From Thozetella sp. PMI_491 (lineage: Eukaryota > Ascomycota > Sordariomycetes > Chaetosphaeriales > Chaetosphaeriaceae): a DNA stretch of 64,000 nucleotides. Each line of letters begins with the position of its first letter. The first letter of the stretch is position 1. The position numbers were made by a program, and so were the translations under genes. The stretch spans positions 124,001 through 188,000 of the forward strand of contig MU270117.1 of the NCBI GenBank assembly GCA_021432635.1, given 5' to 3'. The notes below the pieces were generated by a model. It saw nothing but the letters and a program-made list of their open reading frames with translations. It was not told the origin of the DNA and did no database searches. Shown in pieces: positions 12,112 to 25,741 of this stretch.

Positions 12112-14688
12112 CTAGTACACGCTATCCTCGTCGGCCCCCTGAGAGGTCATTGAAGGCGTAGAGACATTGGAGGAAGCGGCAATGTCGTCCACATAGCCCA
12201 CGAGGGCCTGCGAGTGGAGCTTGAAGGAGTCGCCCATAAGGCGAGTTATCCTGCACGTATCGAGTCAGTATATCGGCGGCAACAGCGAAAAATTCGTGTT
12301 ACTTACCCCCAGACAACCACCTCATCCAGCATCGAGCCCCAGAGCCGAGCCACAGTGTGGCTGAGCTGCGGGCCGTACGGCTCGTCCAGCTCCTTACCAA
12401 AGAGCATCCGCACCTTGTTGTACATGACCAGTTCCTCCTCAGACGCCGGCTCCTCATCGTGTTCCAGACGATAGAGCCACAGGCTGAGGATAATCATGAG
12501 GTCCATGCCGCACAATGGATGCTCGATGCTCCAATTGGTTGGTGAGGTCCTGGCGACCCAGCGGACGCCTTGGGCCACGGCCGTCTCGACGCAGTTGTAG
12601 CACTCCTGAATGACCTTGAGCATCTCAGTCGAGCGCTTGACGCGGTCCCGAGAAGTGGACATGGCGGCAGCAACTTCGTACGAGTCATGGTAGCGAAGGG
12701 CCTCCTGGACCGACTTCAAATCCACCTCCAGGCGAGCACGCGCGTTGCGGAACATGGCCTTGGCGTTGAAGATAAGAGGGTGGCCCTTATGCGGCACGTT
12801 GAGTGGGACTGTGGCCACTTCGGGCTCGCAGAGCTCAAGGGATTTCTCCCATGTCTCTAGAGCGAGCCGGAGCTTGTATTCGGTCACGACGTCTTGAAGT
12901 GCCTCGGGGCTGCGCTTGTGGTACCACACCTCCAAGAAGAGCGCATTGATCATGACCCGCGTCGCGAAGGCGCTGTACTTCAGCGTCTCGCCCTGGAACA
13001 GATTGCAATGGGCGACCATGAAGGTGACACTAGGTGAAGCTTTCAGACTCTCCTGCCAGGTGAGCTCGTCGGCCACGTTGAGATTCCAGAGAGCCTCGGT
13101 GGACGGTAACTGGAGGTCCTCAAACTCGTTGAAGCTGATGGCCGGGGTGTGATTGTACGTGAGGGTCAACAGGCCGAAGAAAATGTACACGGCATAGTAG
13201 GTACGTCTGCACCCTTCGTCCTCGACCCATTCGGCGCGGGTGGGCAAGCGGCCCTCGCGTGCTTCCTGGCGCAGCTTGAGCTCGTAGCGGTTGCCGGCGA
13301 CCATGTTAGCGAGAAGGCTCTTGATGGAGCAGGCCCACTCTAGTCCCTTCGGATCACCGCTCCAGCTAGCAAATATCATGTTGAGCAGGGAGCTCTGCAT
13401 CGTCCACAGAGGGCATTTGCGAGAACTGAAGTTCTCCTTGTTCTGGAGGAACTGGTTTACGAGCACCTTGGAGCCAATGTGCTGCACGTAGGCCTGCTCC
13501 TGATCGAAGGCATACAGGGCCCCAATGGAGAGGACGGCTAGCAGTAGCGCCGGTGACACCTTGGTGGGCTCAAACGAGGCCGGGTGGAGGAAGGGCAGGT
13601 GATGGTGGAACAGCGTGAAGTACGTCGTGAGGTACCTGTTGAGGGACGACAGGCTGGGAAGACGGAAGCCTTCCGGAATGGCGTGCTCACTGTCACTGTT
13701 GCGAATGTTGTCCAGGATGATGTTGCGCTCATCGTCGCTGGTCACCTGCGGCGCCTTGAACCCTTTGTTCTGGTCAGTGGTTGTGGAGGCATGATGGGAC
13801 ATGTACGGAGACTGCGGGGTCGGTGTGCCGGCGGTGGACGGTGGCAGCGAGTTGATCATGGACTGCAGAGCGGGGACGAGGCCGTTCACATTCTGGCCGT
13901 TGGCAGGGGGTAGGTGGCCGTGATGAGCGTCATAAGATCCAGATACGCTCGAGCTGATAGAGTGGGCTTTGGTCTCGCTGGCAGTGCCCGACATGAAGCT
14001 ATCCCACTGAGGCATTATGGCGCCGTTGGAATACGTCAAGCCGGGCTCCATCATAGCCGATCCAGTCTGTGAGAAGCTGCCTTCGTAGGGGCTGGCGTCG
14101 CCTCGGGCAGCAGCGTTGGCTTTGTGTTGAAGGTCAGCGACAAGCATCGCGGCGGTTTCCACATCAAAAATACCATCGCTGCTGGCCTCGATCTGCTCGA
14201 TGGCCGACGTGTCGAGGGCAATTGAAGATTTAGACGGGCCTCCTACGGCCCTGGGGGCCTTGGGGCCACCGCGACGCTTTCCGTCACTGTGCAGTGGTAC
14301 TCCTCCATCCTTGGCGTGCACCGTCCGATCGTGTCGCAGCAAAAGATCGCGTCGTACGAAAGTGCTCCGGCACTTCATGCACTTAAACGGTCGCTCTTTG
14401 GTGTCTAGGTCGCAAGCATATGTATTAGTCGTCGACGTCTGTCACATAAAATGTTGTGAAGCTGTTGTTGGGAGCTCCAAAATGGGAGGGGTTGGAAGGG
14501 AGAAGCACGGAGGAGAGGGGGCAACGCTACTTACGTGACCGCTCATGTCTGCTCCTGTGTTCACTCCTGCTAAATGCCCTGGCGCAGAACTGGCACTTAT
14601 ATTTTCTCTCTGGCGCGAGTGAGGCCTTTCGCGAGGCCGGTGTTGACGAAGCGGAAGTGGGCAGAACAGCCACGCTTGCGCCCGGCAT
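12112..14688 (-). CDS. C2H2 zinc-finger transcription factor, Adr1/AmdX-like, with fungal_trans-like domain
   Basis: Exons 14688-14535, 14404-12307 and 12250-12112 (introns 130 and 56 nt) give 796 residues. Two classical fingers sit at the N-terminus. Finger 1 has Cys32, Cys35, His48 and His52 (FSRSEHRSRHERSH). Finger 2 has Cys60, Cys63, His76 and His81 (RRDLLLRHDRTVH). They are joined by the TKERPF linker, which the first intron splits. The finger 2 core with RRDLL resembles yeast Adr1 and Aspergillus AmdX. A disordered Ser/Pro-rich region follows to about residue 330. A long helical body then contains HHHLPFLHPASF and later segments typical of the fungal-specific transcription factor domain. 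It is likely a nuclear regulator of carbon or nitrogen source use; the target genes are unknown. Frame is kept through all junctions. Confidence 0.87.
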
Positions 14689-15986
14689 GATGACTGAATG
14701 TCGCGTTTGTCGGTGATCGAAATGATGAATTGACAGCGATGACGACTAGGCGACAAGGACAACGGCTCTCGGAAGTCTGGTTGGTCACGGACCGATGGTT
14801 GAGATCGGTCTCCTGGCTACCTCGCTCGCACGCGCTCCCGTGGGATTTAAAGTGTGTCTTGTTGACAGTTGCGAGTGAATTTGCTCATTTGTAATGATTC
14901 GCTCATGGAAAAGAGTGGTACTATGTCCGGTATTAGGGTTGGCCCGAGCCAAAGGAGATGGTCGTCTTGCTTGATGAAAACAAGACTATTAGGGTGCTGG
15001 ACGAAGCAGCGCGCGCCTGGGTCGATGGTAGTGATCGCGATGAAAGTGGGTGGTGATATGGTGGTAATGGGAGAATGGGAGGAGGGCAAAGAGGGGTACG
15101 GGGTAAATTTTAAAAGAGGGAGCGACGGGAGGTCGACCTGGCGGGGGGGAGGGACCAGCAGGTCAAACCACTGTAGTAGTGGGTGTGGCAGTCACTGGGA
15201 GGAACGCGCCGCTCGTTTTTGCGCGGTGGCTACAGAAAAAGGAAAGAGACTTCCTCGGCCCAATCAAATGTTAAACTCTTGCAGATGGAGACGGAGCCGA
15301 CGGCCACCACGAGCTCATCCACGGTAGCGCTGCCTTGGGACCGACCCTTGGGAGCTGCTCTTGCTTTTGCCAGTTGTCAAGCGCCGCCCCGCTAATACAG
15401 GGAGGGGCGGGGACTAGATTTGATATTGCATTGCTAGCGAGAGTGGGAGGGGGCGGAATATTATGTACCAGAGTAGTGTTCGTGAGTCGAATCGAATAAA
15501 ACGGCCAGGGAATGCAGTGGGGTGGGGGAGCAGCGCCGGCGACGGACGTGTGCTGAGGGATGCCAATCCAGAGTGAAAATGAGATGCAACACCAAAAGCA
15601 GCGAGGGTTGGCTTGACCACGTTAGGCTTAGCGATACTACCCCGGAAGGTACCGGCTACCAGCTATCCTAGCGGGCCCGCCAATTTTCCCGCGGCGTAGA
15701 GTGCGTGCAGTGCAGAGGCCACCTTTCTCCAAGCCAAGTAACAAGTACCTCAGCGAATGTGGGGTTGCCCTTCTAGAGGTGGTGCCATGGTGCTGTGGTC
15801 CCCAAGGGCCAAAAATGGTGCGAGGGGCCTTGGCTGGCACGGAGTTCGGACAAGGGGGGCCAAAGGGGGGGCTGGTGGGGCTGGCTGTTTGTCTTAGCCT
15901 GTGAGTCGTCCACTATCATGGTTTGCCTATGGATTGGCTGGCCGGCCGCTTAGTCTCTACTCGACCAGCTAACGCGTCCACTGGCC

Positions 15987-16010
15987 TTTTTTATTTTATT
16001 TTATTTTATT
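15987..16010. repeat. (TTTTA)n microsatellite
   Basis: About four TTTTA-type units in a row in non-coding DNA. Confidence 0.85.
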
Positions 16011-16303
16011 AAAACACCACTGCTCTCATTTTCGTGCCTCGCAGGCAGAGATGCTGGCACAGTGCGGACCCCAGCACTCTTAAATGGATAATGTCCATAA
16101 CGGTGCGCTCTTCTGCCCCTCCATTGCTCCCCTCCGTGACGGCGGTAGCCGCTCGTCCACCACCTCTCCCCCCCTCTTCGGCCCCTCCTACTCGCTTCCC
16201 TCCTAGGAGTTGCTTAGTCTCTCAGTGAAAGTTGGTGATCCCCTGGAGGGTAGAGTGCTCGGAGCTCGGCTATCTGGTTCGCGCAATGGCGGTCTGCTAC
16301 ATT

Positions 16304-16328
16304 GAGAGAGAGAGAGAGAGAGAGAGAG
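16304..16328. repeat. (GA)n microsatellite
   Basis: About 12 perfect GA units. Confidence 0.9.
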
Positions 16329-19300
16329 GCGGTAAAGGCAGGCGCCCCATTGCTCGCAGGACAGGGGGTTCTCTACTGACCGCCATGTGAGCATCCTCCT
16401 GTAGTGGGGATTGTGCTGAGGAGCCAGCAGGCATCGCAGGCATCGCGAGGATGCTGACTGGTAAACACCCCTGGGAGGACGAGCTGGACAGCGCAGCAAG
16501 CAGCGTACGCTCCCACACTTCAGTGGGGTTTGCCATGCCCGCTTCAGCGCGGTGCGTTGGCGTCGCAGTGCAGTGCCCGTTCCTGGCCTCCGCCGGCGTG
16601 ACACCTAGCTCGATTAGATAGCTTCTCTTGTTGGCCAAGCGCCCTGATGATCGCTGACTGTCCAAGGATTTCTGGCCTTTGCGACCTTATTTTCCCCCAA
16701 AATAGGGATGGCCACACTCTCGACTGGTCGTCCGGCGACGAACCTACCGGCTCACTTGCATCACACTCTCCTGTGCGGCCTATCACGTCTGCAGCGCAGA
16801 GTGAGGCTTGCGACATGCCCTCTTCCTCTCACCCGATCCTCAACACAATTGCCACGAGCCGCAACTAACCAGGAAAGCGGCGCTCAGGCACCATTAATGG
16901 CCGTAAGGTCCTGCTCAACGGCCCAGGGACACGGTCTCGTGTACACCGAGCGAGAAACTCGAGTCGAGTGTGTGCGGTATAGCTCCGTCGCTGTAAGCCC
17001 CTCCCCCGCCCCCCTTGCCGACCTAGCACCAGCTCGCGACCTTCTTAGAGCTCGGGCAGCTCGAGCTCGCGGGGCACTAAGGCATGGTTTTAGTGACGGC
17101 GGGGCAGCTGCAAAAGAGGGGCGAACCTCGGGCCATAAAAAAGTCGTCGTTGGTCGTGGATCATGAGGCCTAGCTTCTCCAACCACTGCATCCACCGCAG
17201 ACGGGGACGGATTTTTTAGTGTCGCGTGGTGATGTACTCGGCTCATCCGGCAGACACCCTCCACAGCCGCGAATCCGAAGGGGCCAGCTGATCAAGGATG
17301 CCACTTGCCTGGGTCTGACTTGTTGACCACGCTGGCAGCAATTATAGAGGAAGGCGCAGCGTGATTCCCCCTCGCCAGGGCTTTGCCAGCAGGCAACGGA
17401 GGAAACCACGCGGCCTACGGAGCCCATCCAAGAGGGCCTCCGTATCCGACCCTTCCCCTCCCCAGCCCCTCTCTTTTTGTCCTCCGTCTTTTGACAGTGT
17501 CAAAATTGCACCTGCACTGTGAAAACGGTTCCGATCCAAGGGAACCAATTCTGTTTGTACTCACTCCTGGGGCGCACGTCCACGGTCTCAACACCCTCAG
17601 CTCAGGGCTGTGAATCCATCCCTTGCTCTTCGAGAAAAAAAAAATTTTCTCCGGTCGGTTCCTTGGGGCTGGGTCCTCACCCATAACAGCGGCCGCTATC
17701 GCCGGCCACAGCAATCACCGATTAAAGGGGTAAGAAGCTCCGCTGGATCATGATTGCCTCCTATTGCTAGGGCGTGCGACATCCCCAAAGCCAGCAAGTA
17801 GCACATGCTGCAATGTTCTGCACCGTAGCTAGGCATCGTTGTTAAGCACAGCACCAAACCCTCTTACTCAAGTGCGCTAGGATGAGAAATGGAAAGTTGG
17901 GAGCTTGGTGTTACGGAAGATAATCACACTTGTCTGTAGAGCTAAACAGTGGTGGGTGACTGGCGGGAAGTTGTCGGCCAGCACCATCAGCGGCACGAAA
18001 ATGGCGTTTATCCTGGTTAGGAATAGCGCCCATGGCTATCCGTCGCGGGACTGCCGGCACGGCTCGCTGCTTTTGATGAGGAGAATCATGGCCCGTGAGG
18101 CCCCGTAGGAGTCAAGGAGGGGGGAGGGGGGAGGGGGAGAAAGGGGAGACATGGCCGACCTTTTTTTTTCTTTCTTCTAAAACGAACTGACGAGATTGCC
18201 CCCAGCCTGCAGTCGCAATCTAGGAGGATAGAACCCCATGCACGCATGTGGAGTTGCATTATCATCTGCCATTTGGCGCACCATGCGGATGACAGATCCG
18301 GCTTCCTAGCAGCCTTTTTGTGGAAATCAAATCCCAGGACCAGGGAGAGGAGGAGCCCCATGCATGGATTGTCTCCCCGGGCCTTCGAAGAAACTTCGAC
18401 GAGCCCAAAACCAGCCGAGGGTGAGCAAGGGAGAGCGAAAGAGGGGCATTTTGACTTCCAAGGAGCCCCACCTGATGCTCTTGACCTCCCCACTTGGATG
18501 GTCTCATAATATCAAGCGTCTCGGAAAGCTCCTGCCCCAGTTGCGATCCCCACCTCGTTGCAAGTGAGCGTGAGCTAGCCAGAGCATTCGTCCCCCCTTT
18601 CCCTTCGACCCGTCGCGAAGAGCGAACGAGGGGCTCGATGCAAAGGCTCAGAGCCAACCGAGTCGACCACATATAGACCACCTCGCACAACCAGGATAGA
18701 CGCCCTGGCTCGTTTCTTTCCTTTTCTTTTCTTTCTGGCTGCTCCAGCTCCAGGAGGGTTTGGTTCCTTAACGAAGCTGATAAACGGCTGGAGGGCCGAG
18801 TCGCCACCAAAGGGCGTCCTCCCCTAAGGCGAGGTCAAGCAGGGGTTGCGCCTACTATATGTACAACGGAGCGACTAGATTGCCCCTCTTCTTCCCATTA
18901 CCAGGCGACTAACGTCTCATTTGCCCCTCCATCTGTAGCTCTGTGCTACAACATCAGGTTCCTGAGAAGGAGCAGTAGGTTCGGGATGCCGGGTACGGAA
19001 ACCTCACCCTCATTGTTTCGTATCAACTTGCTCGAGGCTCTAATAAAAGTAGCACTCACCGAGCCTGGCCGGGTCGCCCGAGGTTTCATTTGAGGGGCAA
19101 CAGGTAAGAAATACATAGGTGAAATAAGGAGCGGGAAAGAAGGCATGAAAGTGGCACCATGTCCTGGTGCCCTGCGACTCACAGTCACCCACCTTGAGGC
19201 GTTGTTCAAAACTGGCTGCAGTGATCTGCTCTCCTCAGAGCTATGCGAGCAGGAGGGGGAAGCTGGCGGCCAACCCTCCTTCCCCTTCCTGCCCCTCCTC

Positions 19301-22300
19301 CTTTTCCCGTACGGTGCCTTGTATTTTTTATTCTTCGCAGAGGCATGTACGTGTGGTGTACCACGTACCGGCCGCCGGGAACCCCCTCCCCCCCTGCTGC
19401 CCACTGACTCCATCGCGCGATGATTTCTCGGGCGCCCAATCCGTGACTTCGGGACTCCTTGCTGATGTCAAATTTTGTCAACTCTCCGAGAACCCACCAC
19501 AACCCCCGGTCGTCACCGAGCGCCAGGGAAACGAGATTGGGCTCCCTGGCTTGCGGATGCTTCCCCGGGTGGGGGCTCGGTGGAGCGGCCCACGTGCAAA
19601 ACGTGAAAGAACTGTGGATGCCTACCCCCTTCCGTTCCAATTATTTGGGAACCCTCCACGCCGGCAACCGCTTCCAAGCCAGGGAAGTAAGTGAAGGTGA
19701 ACCAAGGGATCCTCGACAATTTTTTTTCCTCTCGCGGCAAAGAATGGGGTACATGCCCTGGAGATTACACATTCTTATCGAATGAAGCCAGGTAACAGGC
19801 CGGGACTGACGGGCTGGCCTTGTGCGTCCGCAAAGATGACAGTCGAGCAGTGGAGTGACTGGTTCGTGTCTATTATTAAGACGAAGCTGGGCAAGCCGTG
19901 GCCACACGAACTCTTTGGCTCTTCCGCTGCCCCTCTTTCTCGCCGGGTGCCGAAGGCCTGCCCGAGTCCCGTACCCTTGGTTCTCCGCGCATTGTATTTT
20001 CGTCGGAACGCTGCCGGGCCAATCTCGTCTAGCCCCTGACGATCCCTATTCAGGATGGACATGACGCAGAGTGGTAGTCACACTGTCAGGACATAGAGAA
20101 TTAACAAGTCTGCCTGCTCTCTGGGAGGCAGTGCGATTGGGCCTCTGCCACAGTTCGCTCCCGGGTGACTACCTTGGCAGAGTGGCCTGCAGATCATTGC
20201 ACAGCATGCCTTTGGGACCTGGCCCCGACATGCTATTGAGGATGAGGGTTTTTTTTTTTTTTTTCCCCTTGCGACCCCTCTGTCGCCAGAGTGATTCCCT
20301 TCGTGAAGCAAGCGAGACATGTGTGGACATTTTTTTACGACACGAAATTCAACAGAGGCGGAGACGTACGACGGAACCCGTATTCTGAGATGGGCTAGTT
20401 CATCCCCAGCCTGTCTCTAGCTTCGGAAGGGCATACTCTTCTGGAGCCGAAGCTTCCGCCATCGGGTCCAGGCTCCCCGGGTCTCTGAGAATTGATCATA
20501 GTGCCAGTGTGTAAGGGGCGCGCCTGTTAAACACCGTTCGTACCATATAAAAGTCCTTCGGGCGCACCTGGTTGTTAACCAGTGTATCTGCGTCCGAAGT
20601 AGGCCGCTCATACCTGCGGTAGCAATCACGGCTGGGGTCTAGATTCCTCCCAATCTAACGCCTCCGTATCTCATTTTGCGTATAATTGAGATATTCTTTT
20701 GTGCGCATTCCTCCCGCGGAGGCGCCCCCCTCAGCTAGCGTCATGCCCACTTGGGGCGCGCTATAATCCACTTCCGGAGCCTTCGCCTGCTATTTATGAG
20801 GTGTCAGGGACGGGGAACGTGGTGCGGAAGCTAAAGCAAAGCCTGGTATCCTGTAGCGTCGGGATAGTCCGTTCGGCCAGTCCCCTCCCCACGTTCCGGC
20901 TGGTCGATATGGTTTCTGCTCTTTGGTCCCTGGCTCTGGGGGGGTGAGGAGTGTGTTGAGTTGAGGATTGATCAATATATCGCAGTCCATGAAGACCAAC
21001 GGCACAGAACAGCTATATATACCTGTGGGCGTGTAGCGCGCTTGCCGCTGCCGCCTGGATGCGCACCAAGTCAAGACACATGTCGGCAGCACGGGAGACA
21101 ACAGCCGTGAGGTGTAGCCTACTCGAGCGAGACGTAAACCAATGATTAGGGGAAAGGGTCGCGAGGCAACCAAGGGCGATATGCTGATATCAGCCGCCCT
21201 CGCTTGGAAGCAGCTGGCCTAGTCGAGAGGCCAGCGTCACCTCCATCCAAAAGGCTGTCCAACCTGCTGTATTCGGAGAGGAGACAGCTTGAGTAGTGAC
21301 AACACGGTTGATAAGGCTTTTTGACTTCTTTTCCTTCCCACAGTACCTACCTACAGACCAATCCATTTGCCGTGGATATATTTGAGCGTGAATGCCAAAG
21401 AGATATGGCAGCATGTAGGCGTGCTACCTGAAGGCCGACGCTGAGAAGGCAGGGAGGGAGATCTAGCCCCCCCCCCCCGAGTCCACCCGAGCGGAGAGGT
21501 GCATTCGGTCGCGGCCAAGTGAGCACCCACCGACAGGATATGAACTTGAGTCCCATTACTTGGCTTCCCCTCAAGCAGACACTCCCAGTCGCCATGGCGT
21601 TCAGCTTGTATCCTCCCTTTTCTGCTAATGTCCTGGTGTGGTATGCGACAGCTGTGTTCCGGTATCGCTGAAGTCTAGTAGCAGGTCGCAGTTAGCCGCT
21701 CACCAGACAGGTAAGCCTTCTTGCAATATATATAGCAAACACCTCGTTGACGAGGTGCCATGGTAACTGAAGGGAACCAGGAGCTGGCTGCTGACTATAC
21801 AGGCGTGGCGCTCCTAGGGTTATGTCCGCTGGGCCCTGATGATGTTTCTTTGAGACACCATCGTGACTAGCGATGGCGTGTAGTTGGCTTGGTACTCCCT
21901 CGGCATGAGGCTTGGCATCGGGTGTTCGCTCCCTATTCTGGTCGGACTCTAAAGTTGTTTTTTTTTTGGAGGGAGGGAGGGAAAATCTGATCATCTCGTC
22001 GTGCGGGTGCGGGAGGTAGAGAAGCCTAAGAATCAACAGAGAATCGTGTTGCCGGTATTCCAGCGTCAGAGCCCAACTTGTGCTGGCGAACTGTCAGGTA
22101 CGCCTGTGGTTCATTCGGATGGCGTCCACATCACATCGACAGGCCCCCTCGTCCCCACGAGCCCTGATAATCGCGTGGGGGTTGCCAATATTGCAGAATG
22201 GGATGAGGGCCTGGAAGGGAAAGCCGAGAAGCAGGTCGGCTTTCCACGAAGGATTAGGACCATGGGTTTGTTTCCCAGCGATATGGATCCGGTTCCTCCC

Positions 22301-23032
22301 AAATGAAACCGACCCACGGGGCGTGGTGTGTAGGAGTTCTAGGAACACAAAAGCGGAAGGAGATAAAGGAAAAGGGCAGTACGTAGAAGGAGGTGGGAGG
22401 CCGGGGGGAGGGCCGGCATCCTTCGTGGATAACGAGGAGCGCGACCTTATAATCACGAACACACAATAAACGATCGCCAATCAGGGAAAGCGATGATGTC
22501 TCGCTTGGGGCATGCTTTAGAAGTAGACAGCAGCTTAGAGGACGAATATAGAAAGTGCTAGTTATGTTCTTCATGTCCCTGGTGGGGCTGGTGAGCCTAT
22601 GTACCTCACGGCGTCGTGCCAGAGAGAGGAGGGGCTGACCGCCTAGCACTACGAAGCAGATTAGTGACCCCGTCCTCGAGATCCGGATGTCTTCCATGAG
22701 AATTTAACCAGGACCTAGGAGGGTGTCGCGTCCACTTGAGGTATGGGCATCGCTAGAATGCGGTTGTTCGGCAGCGCAGGCAGTTTGGCTACTTGCTCTA
22801 CGCGGCGTGGGCTACCCCATCGGCAAGACGACCTATGATTCGTTAGGGCAGACGTCTCACTCAATAGCGGCCGGGTGTCGCTTGCAGTTGGCAATCGGGC
22901 ACAAAATAATGGCACGATAGGGGACGAGGAGCTGACCCTAACCCTATACCCGTTCACTAATAGCCTCAACAAGCAGAAGAAAAGGGGCCTGGAGAAGGTG
23001 AAATGCCGCCTATTGTGCAACGTACGTAAGCT

Positions 23033-23093
23033 GGAGGAGGAAAGGAGGAGGAAAGGAGGAGGAAAGGAGGAGGAAAGGAGGAGGAAAGGAGGG
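23033..23093. repeat. 11-bp minisatellite
   Basis: Five perfect head-to-tail copies of GGAGGAGGAAA followed by a half copy; purine-only on the plus strand. Confidence 0.9.
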
Positions 23094-24114
23094 TGACGGA
23101 GCAGACTTGATCCTGCCTCCCCGGTGGGCGATATTGAAATCCTAAGAGTTTTTTTAACGGGGGGGAAGGGGGGGTTGGTTTCTTGCCATCGTTCCTATTT
23201 TTTTCGTCTTCGCCTCGAGACACGCATACGTCTCCGCCTTCAAGTGGCCACCCTGGGCGAGAGAGGAGGATCAACCATCCCATAGTGGTGCTCGCCATGC
23301 CATGCCATTGCCATGGCCCATGGTACGAGAACCTGTGATTTGCGGAGGGGTTTTCTGGGGCTCTCTGCCCCTCCTTCTCAAGCTCGTGGAGTCGTCCCGC
23401 ACCAGAAACTGTGGAAGTACCCCCTGTTGTCCGAATTTGGGGACGTGGCTCGTGGCCTGCATGCAAGTCGCTTCCGTAGCGGTACCTGCGCTGCATGAAC
23501 AAGCCATGCCCGGTGGCGGCGCATGCACTTCAACAGGTATGTATTTTGCCTGTCATCGCTGCACTGCATCAAAAAGAGATGGGACCATGAGCGCCAAGGA
23601 GCTTTGGGGATGGGGGTTCTTTCCATCCGCAAAATGCGGAAACACGCCTGAGGACAGACGAAGCAAGCATACATTAACTGAGAGCCTCGAGCCATGTTGC
23701 CTAGTAGGCTAAGTTCCAAATGACGATATCCAATTGCACGACCTTTCAAGGAGGGACGACCCTGGCGAGCGTCCCAGGTCTGCTAGCCGCGAGTTCGTTA
23801 CAAGCATTCGAGCGGCCAATCATGCCTCCTCCACGACAGTGATCAACTGTCCGTATCATGCTCCTCCTGTCTTATCCGGCCTGGAGACAAAGCGGTCCGG
23901 AAGGTCAAAGCGAAGCACCAAGGAAGCCGGGACAATCGTGCCACATCCACATTCTCAGACCCGGCAGCGCAACCGACGATAAAAGGGGAAACCAGATGCA
24001 GCAGACGAGGGAGTCAAGGCGAATTTCTACGTGATACTGCATATGTGCATTGGCCTGCATAGCGCTGCAAGTTTGTGCGAGCGTGCGCCCGTGTGTGGCG
24101 GCCCCCACGGAGAA

Positions 24115-24134
24115 GTGTGTGGGTGTGTGTGTGT
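24115..24134. repeat. (GT)n microsatellite
   Basis: GT-rich run interrupted once by GG, in non-coding DNA. Confidence 0.8.
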
Positions 24135-25246
24135 TTATGAGTGTGAGAGGAGGCGGAGAAGGGGGCCTGCCCACATATCGCGGTCGTCGCAGCGCATGCA
24201 CTCGCAGGATAATAGCTGACTGCCGATTCTAGCACCCTTTTGAGTATCTCCCCCTTCACTTCTGTTGCTCAGCAGCCCTCGGTCTTTCACTCGCGAACGG
24301 CATGCTAGGAGCCCGTGGCGGCCGCCTTTGTCTCTGGGATGGGAGGGGATGGTGCATATCCTCTGCTGAGACTAGGTTCCGTAGCCTTGAACGCCCAGTT
24401 CATCATGCTGTCATTGGAAAGCACCCCTTCCATTTCTAGCGACTTATTCTCGATTCCTCGGAAAATGGCCGAGCTTCTGTCCCTCCGCCTTGCCCAATCC
24501 CCGCCTTCTCCTCCCCAAAATGTACCCAAAATGTAGACAGGCCAGTCAGCCAGCACCGAGAGAGGGAGGACTGTGATGGAAGGGAAGAAATGGCGAAGAC
24601 CTTTGCGGGTGAGGAAGGGAACTCATACGGTGCGTTCACCCAGTGTCCAGTCGCAGTAGGGCAAAGAAGCCCCTCCAGCTAGTCAAGTTGGGTTGGGAAG
24701 TTGTGGTTACTCTTAGAGCTGGCGGTCGGTGGACGAGGCGATTTGCAGTCTCTCCCCGCTCTTGAATCGCATCGCTGCTGAGCAGGTGTGTCCATTGGAG
24801 GCTTGGCGTTGGTAGCTCTAGGCTCTGTGCTCTCTTGGTGCGGGCCCATCAAGTGTCGCCCCTCCCCCCTGCGAGTTGAGCCGGAACCAACAAAAGGCGT
24901 TGGCCCCGACTCCCCTGAAAGGCGTGGCTCTTCCAGCCTGCCAATCCCAAACCCCTCCCCCCCCGGTCCGCGCCCACTGCTCAAGATTCGTTCAAGCCCA
25001 TCTGGGGGAGCCTTGCAACTTCACCGAGCCTTCGGTTTCTCGATCCAACACGCCTACACGCGGCGACTGGACAGTATACGTCCGCCAAATCGCATTTACG
25101 AGCCCTTCAGCAGGGAGACGAGAAGTGCTTCCTCCAAGAGGCGCTGTCAGTCTCGAAACCGTAGGCCATCTCTTTTGAGGGGGACTTGAATAGCGCTGGG
25201 TGAACTAGAGGGGACAGGAAAAGGAGGAAGCCAGCGAGGACGATAG

Positions 25247-25285
25247 CCGTCTCCCCCTCCCCTCCCCTCCCCTCCCCCCTTTCTC
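25247..25285 (+). promoter_or_regulatory. Pyrimidine-rich tract upstream of the Ras exchange factor gene
   Basis: A C/T-only block with repeated CCCCT units about 460 bp before the start codon at 25742. Such CT-rich blocks are common in highly used fungal promoters and leaders. No TATA box is evident. Its role is inferred from position and composition only. Confidence 0.4.
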
Positions 25286-25741
25286 CAGCCCAAGTCCGGT
25301 TACGACCAAAAAAATAGTCGACAAATTACCAACGAATCTCGCCTCTCTCTTACCCGCCAACCACAGAACCCATCAACCACTCACGTCGTCCAGAGCGACG
25401 CTCTTTCGTCTTGTCGAGCCCCTAGCGCCGTCACGGTCGCGATTTGTGGGAAGGAGCAGCCCGCCGTCGGCGGATCTGGTGCCGCCATTCACAATACTAC
25501 CGGTCGCTTCCTTCCTTCAAGCACTACCATCTCTTGCTACCCTTCCAGCGCCATACAGTCCAGACTGAGACCGGGACCGCTCGACTTACCGTGATATATA
25601 CATAAGACCCGCTGGTTGCGATCGCACGACAGCACGTCCAACAGCCACCTCGTTGTCGGAGCGGATGCCATGATCTAACATTCGGACCAAATCCTCGGTC
25701 GTCGCTTCGAGTTCGCTCCCCCCTCCACGACAACATCGACA

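Larger units (their letters stand above)
14689..25741. other. 11 kb gene-free stretch
   Basis: GC-balanced sequence with no open frame I can support as a gene, even allowing introns. The ends should hold the C2H2 regulator promoter (near 14.7-15.2 kb) and the long pyrimidine-rich leader of the Ras exchange factor (25.2-25.7 kb). Inside are simple repeats listed separately. It is not AT-rich, so it is not an obvious RIP-decayed transposon block. Non-coding RNA genes could be present and unseen. Confidence 0.5.

Noticed and set aside
22934-22951. Interstitial telomere-like repeat (CCCTAACCC)
   Set aside because: Fewer than two units; expected by chance in a window of this size.
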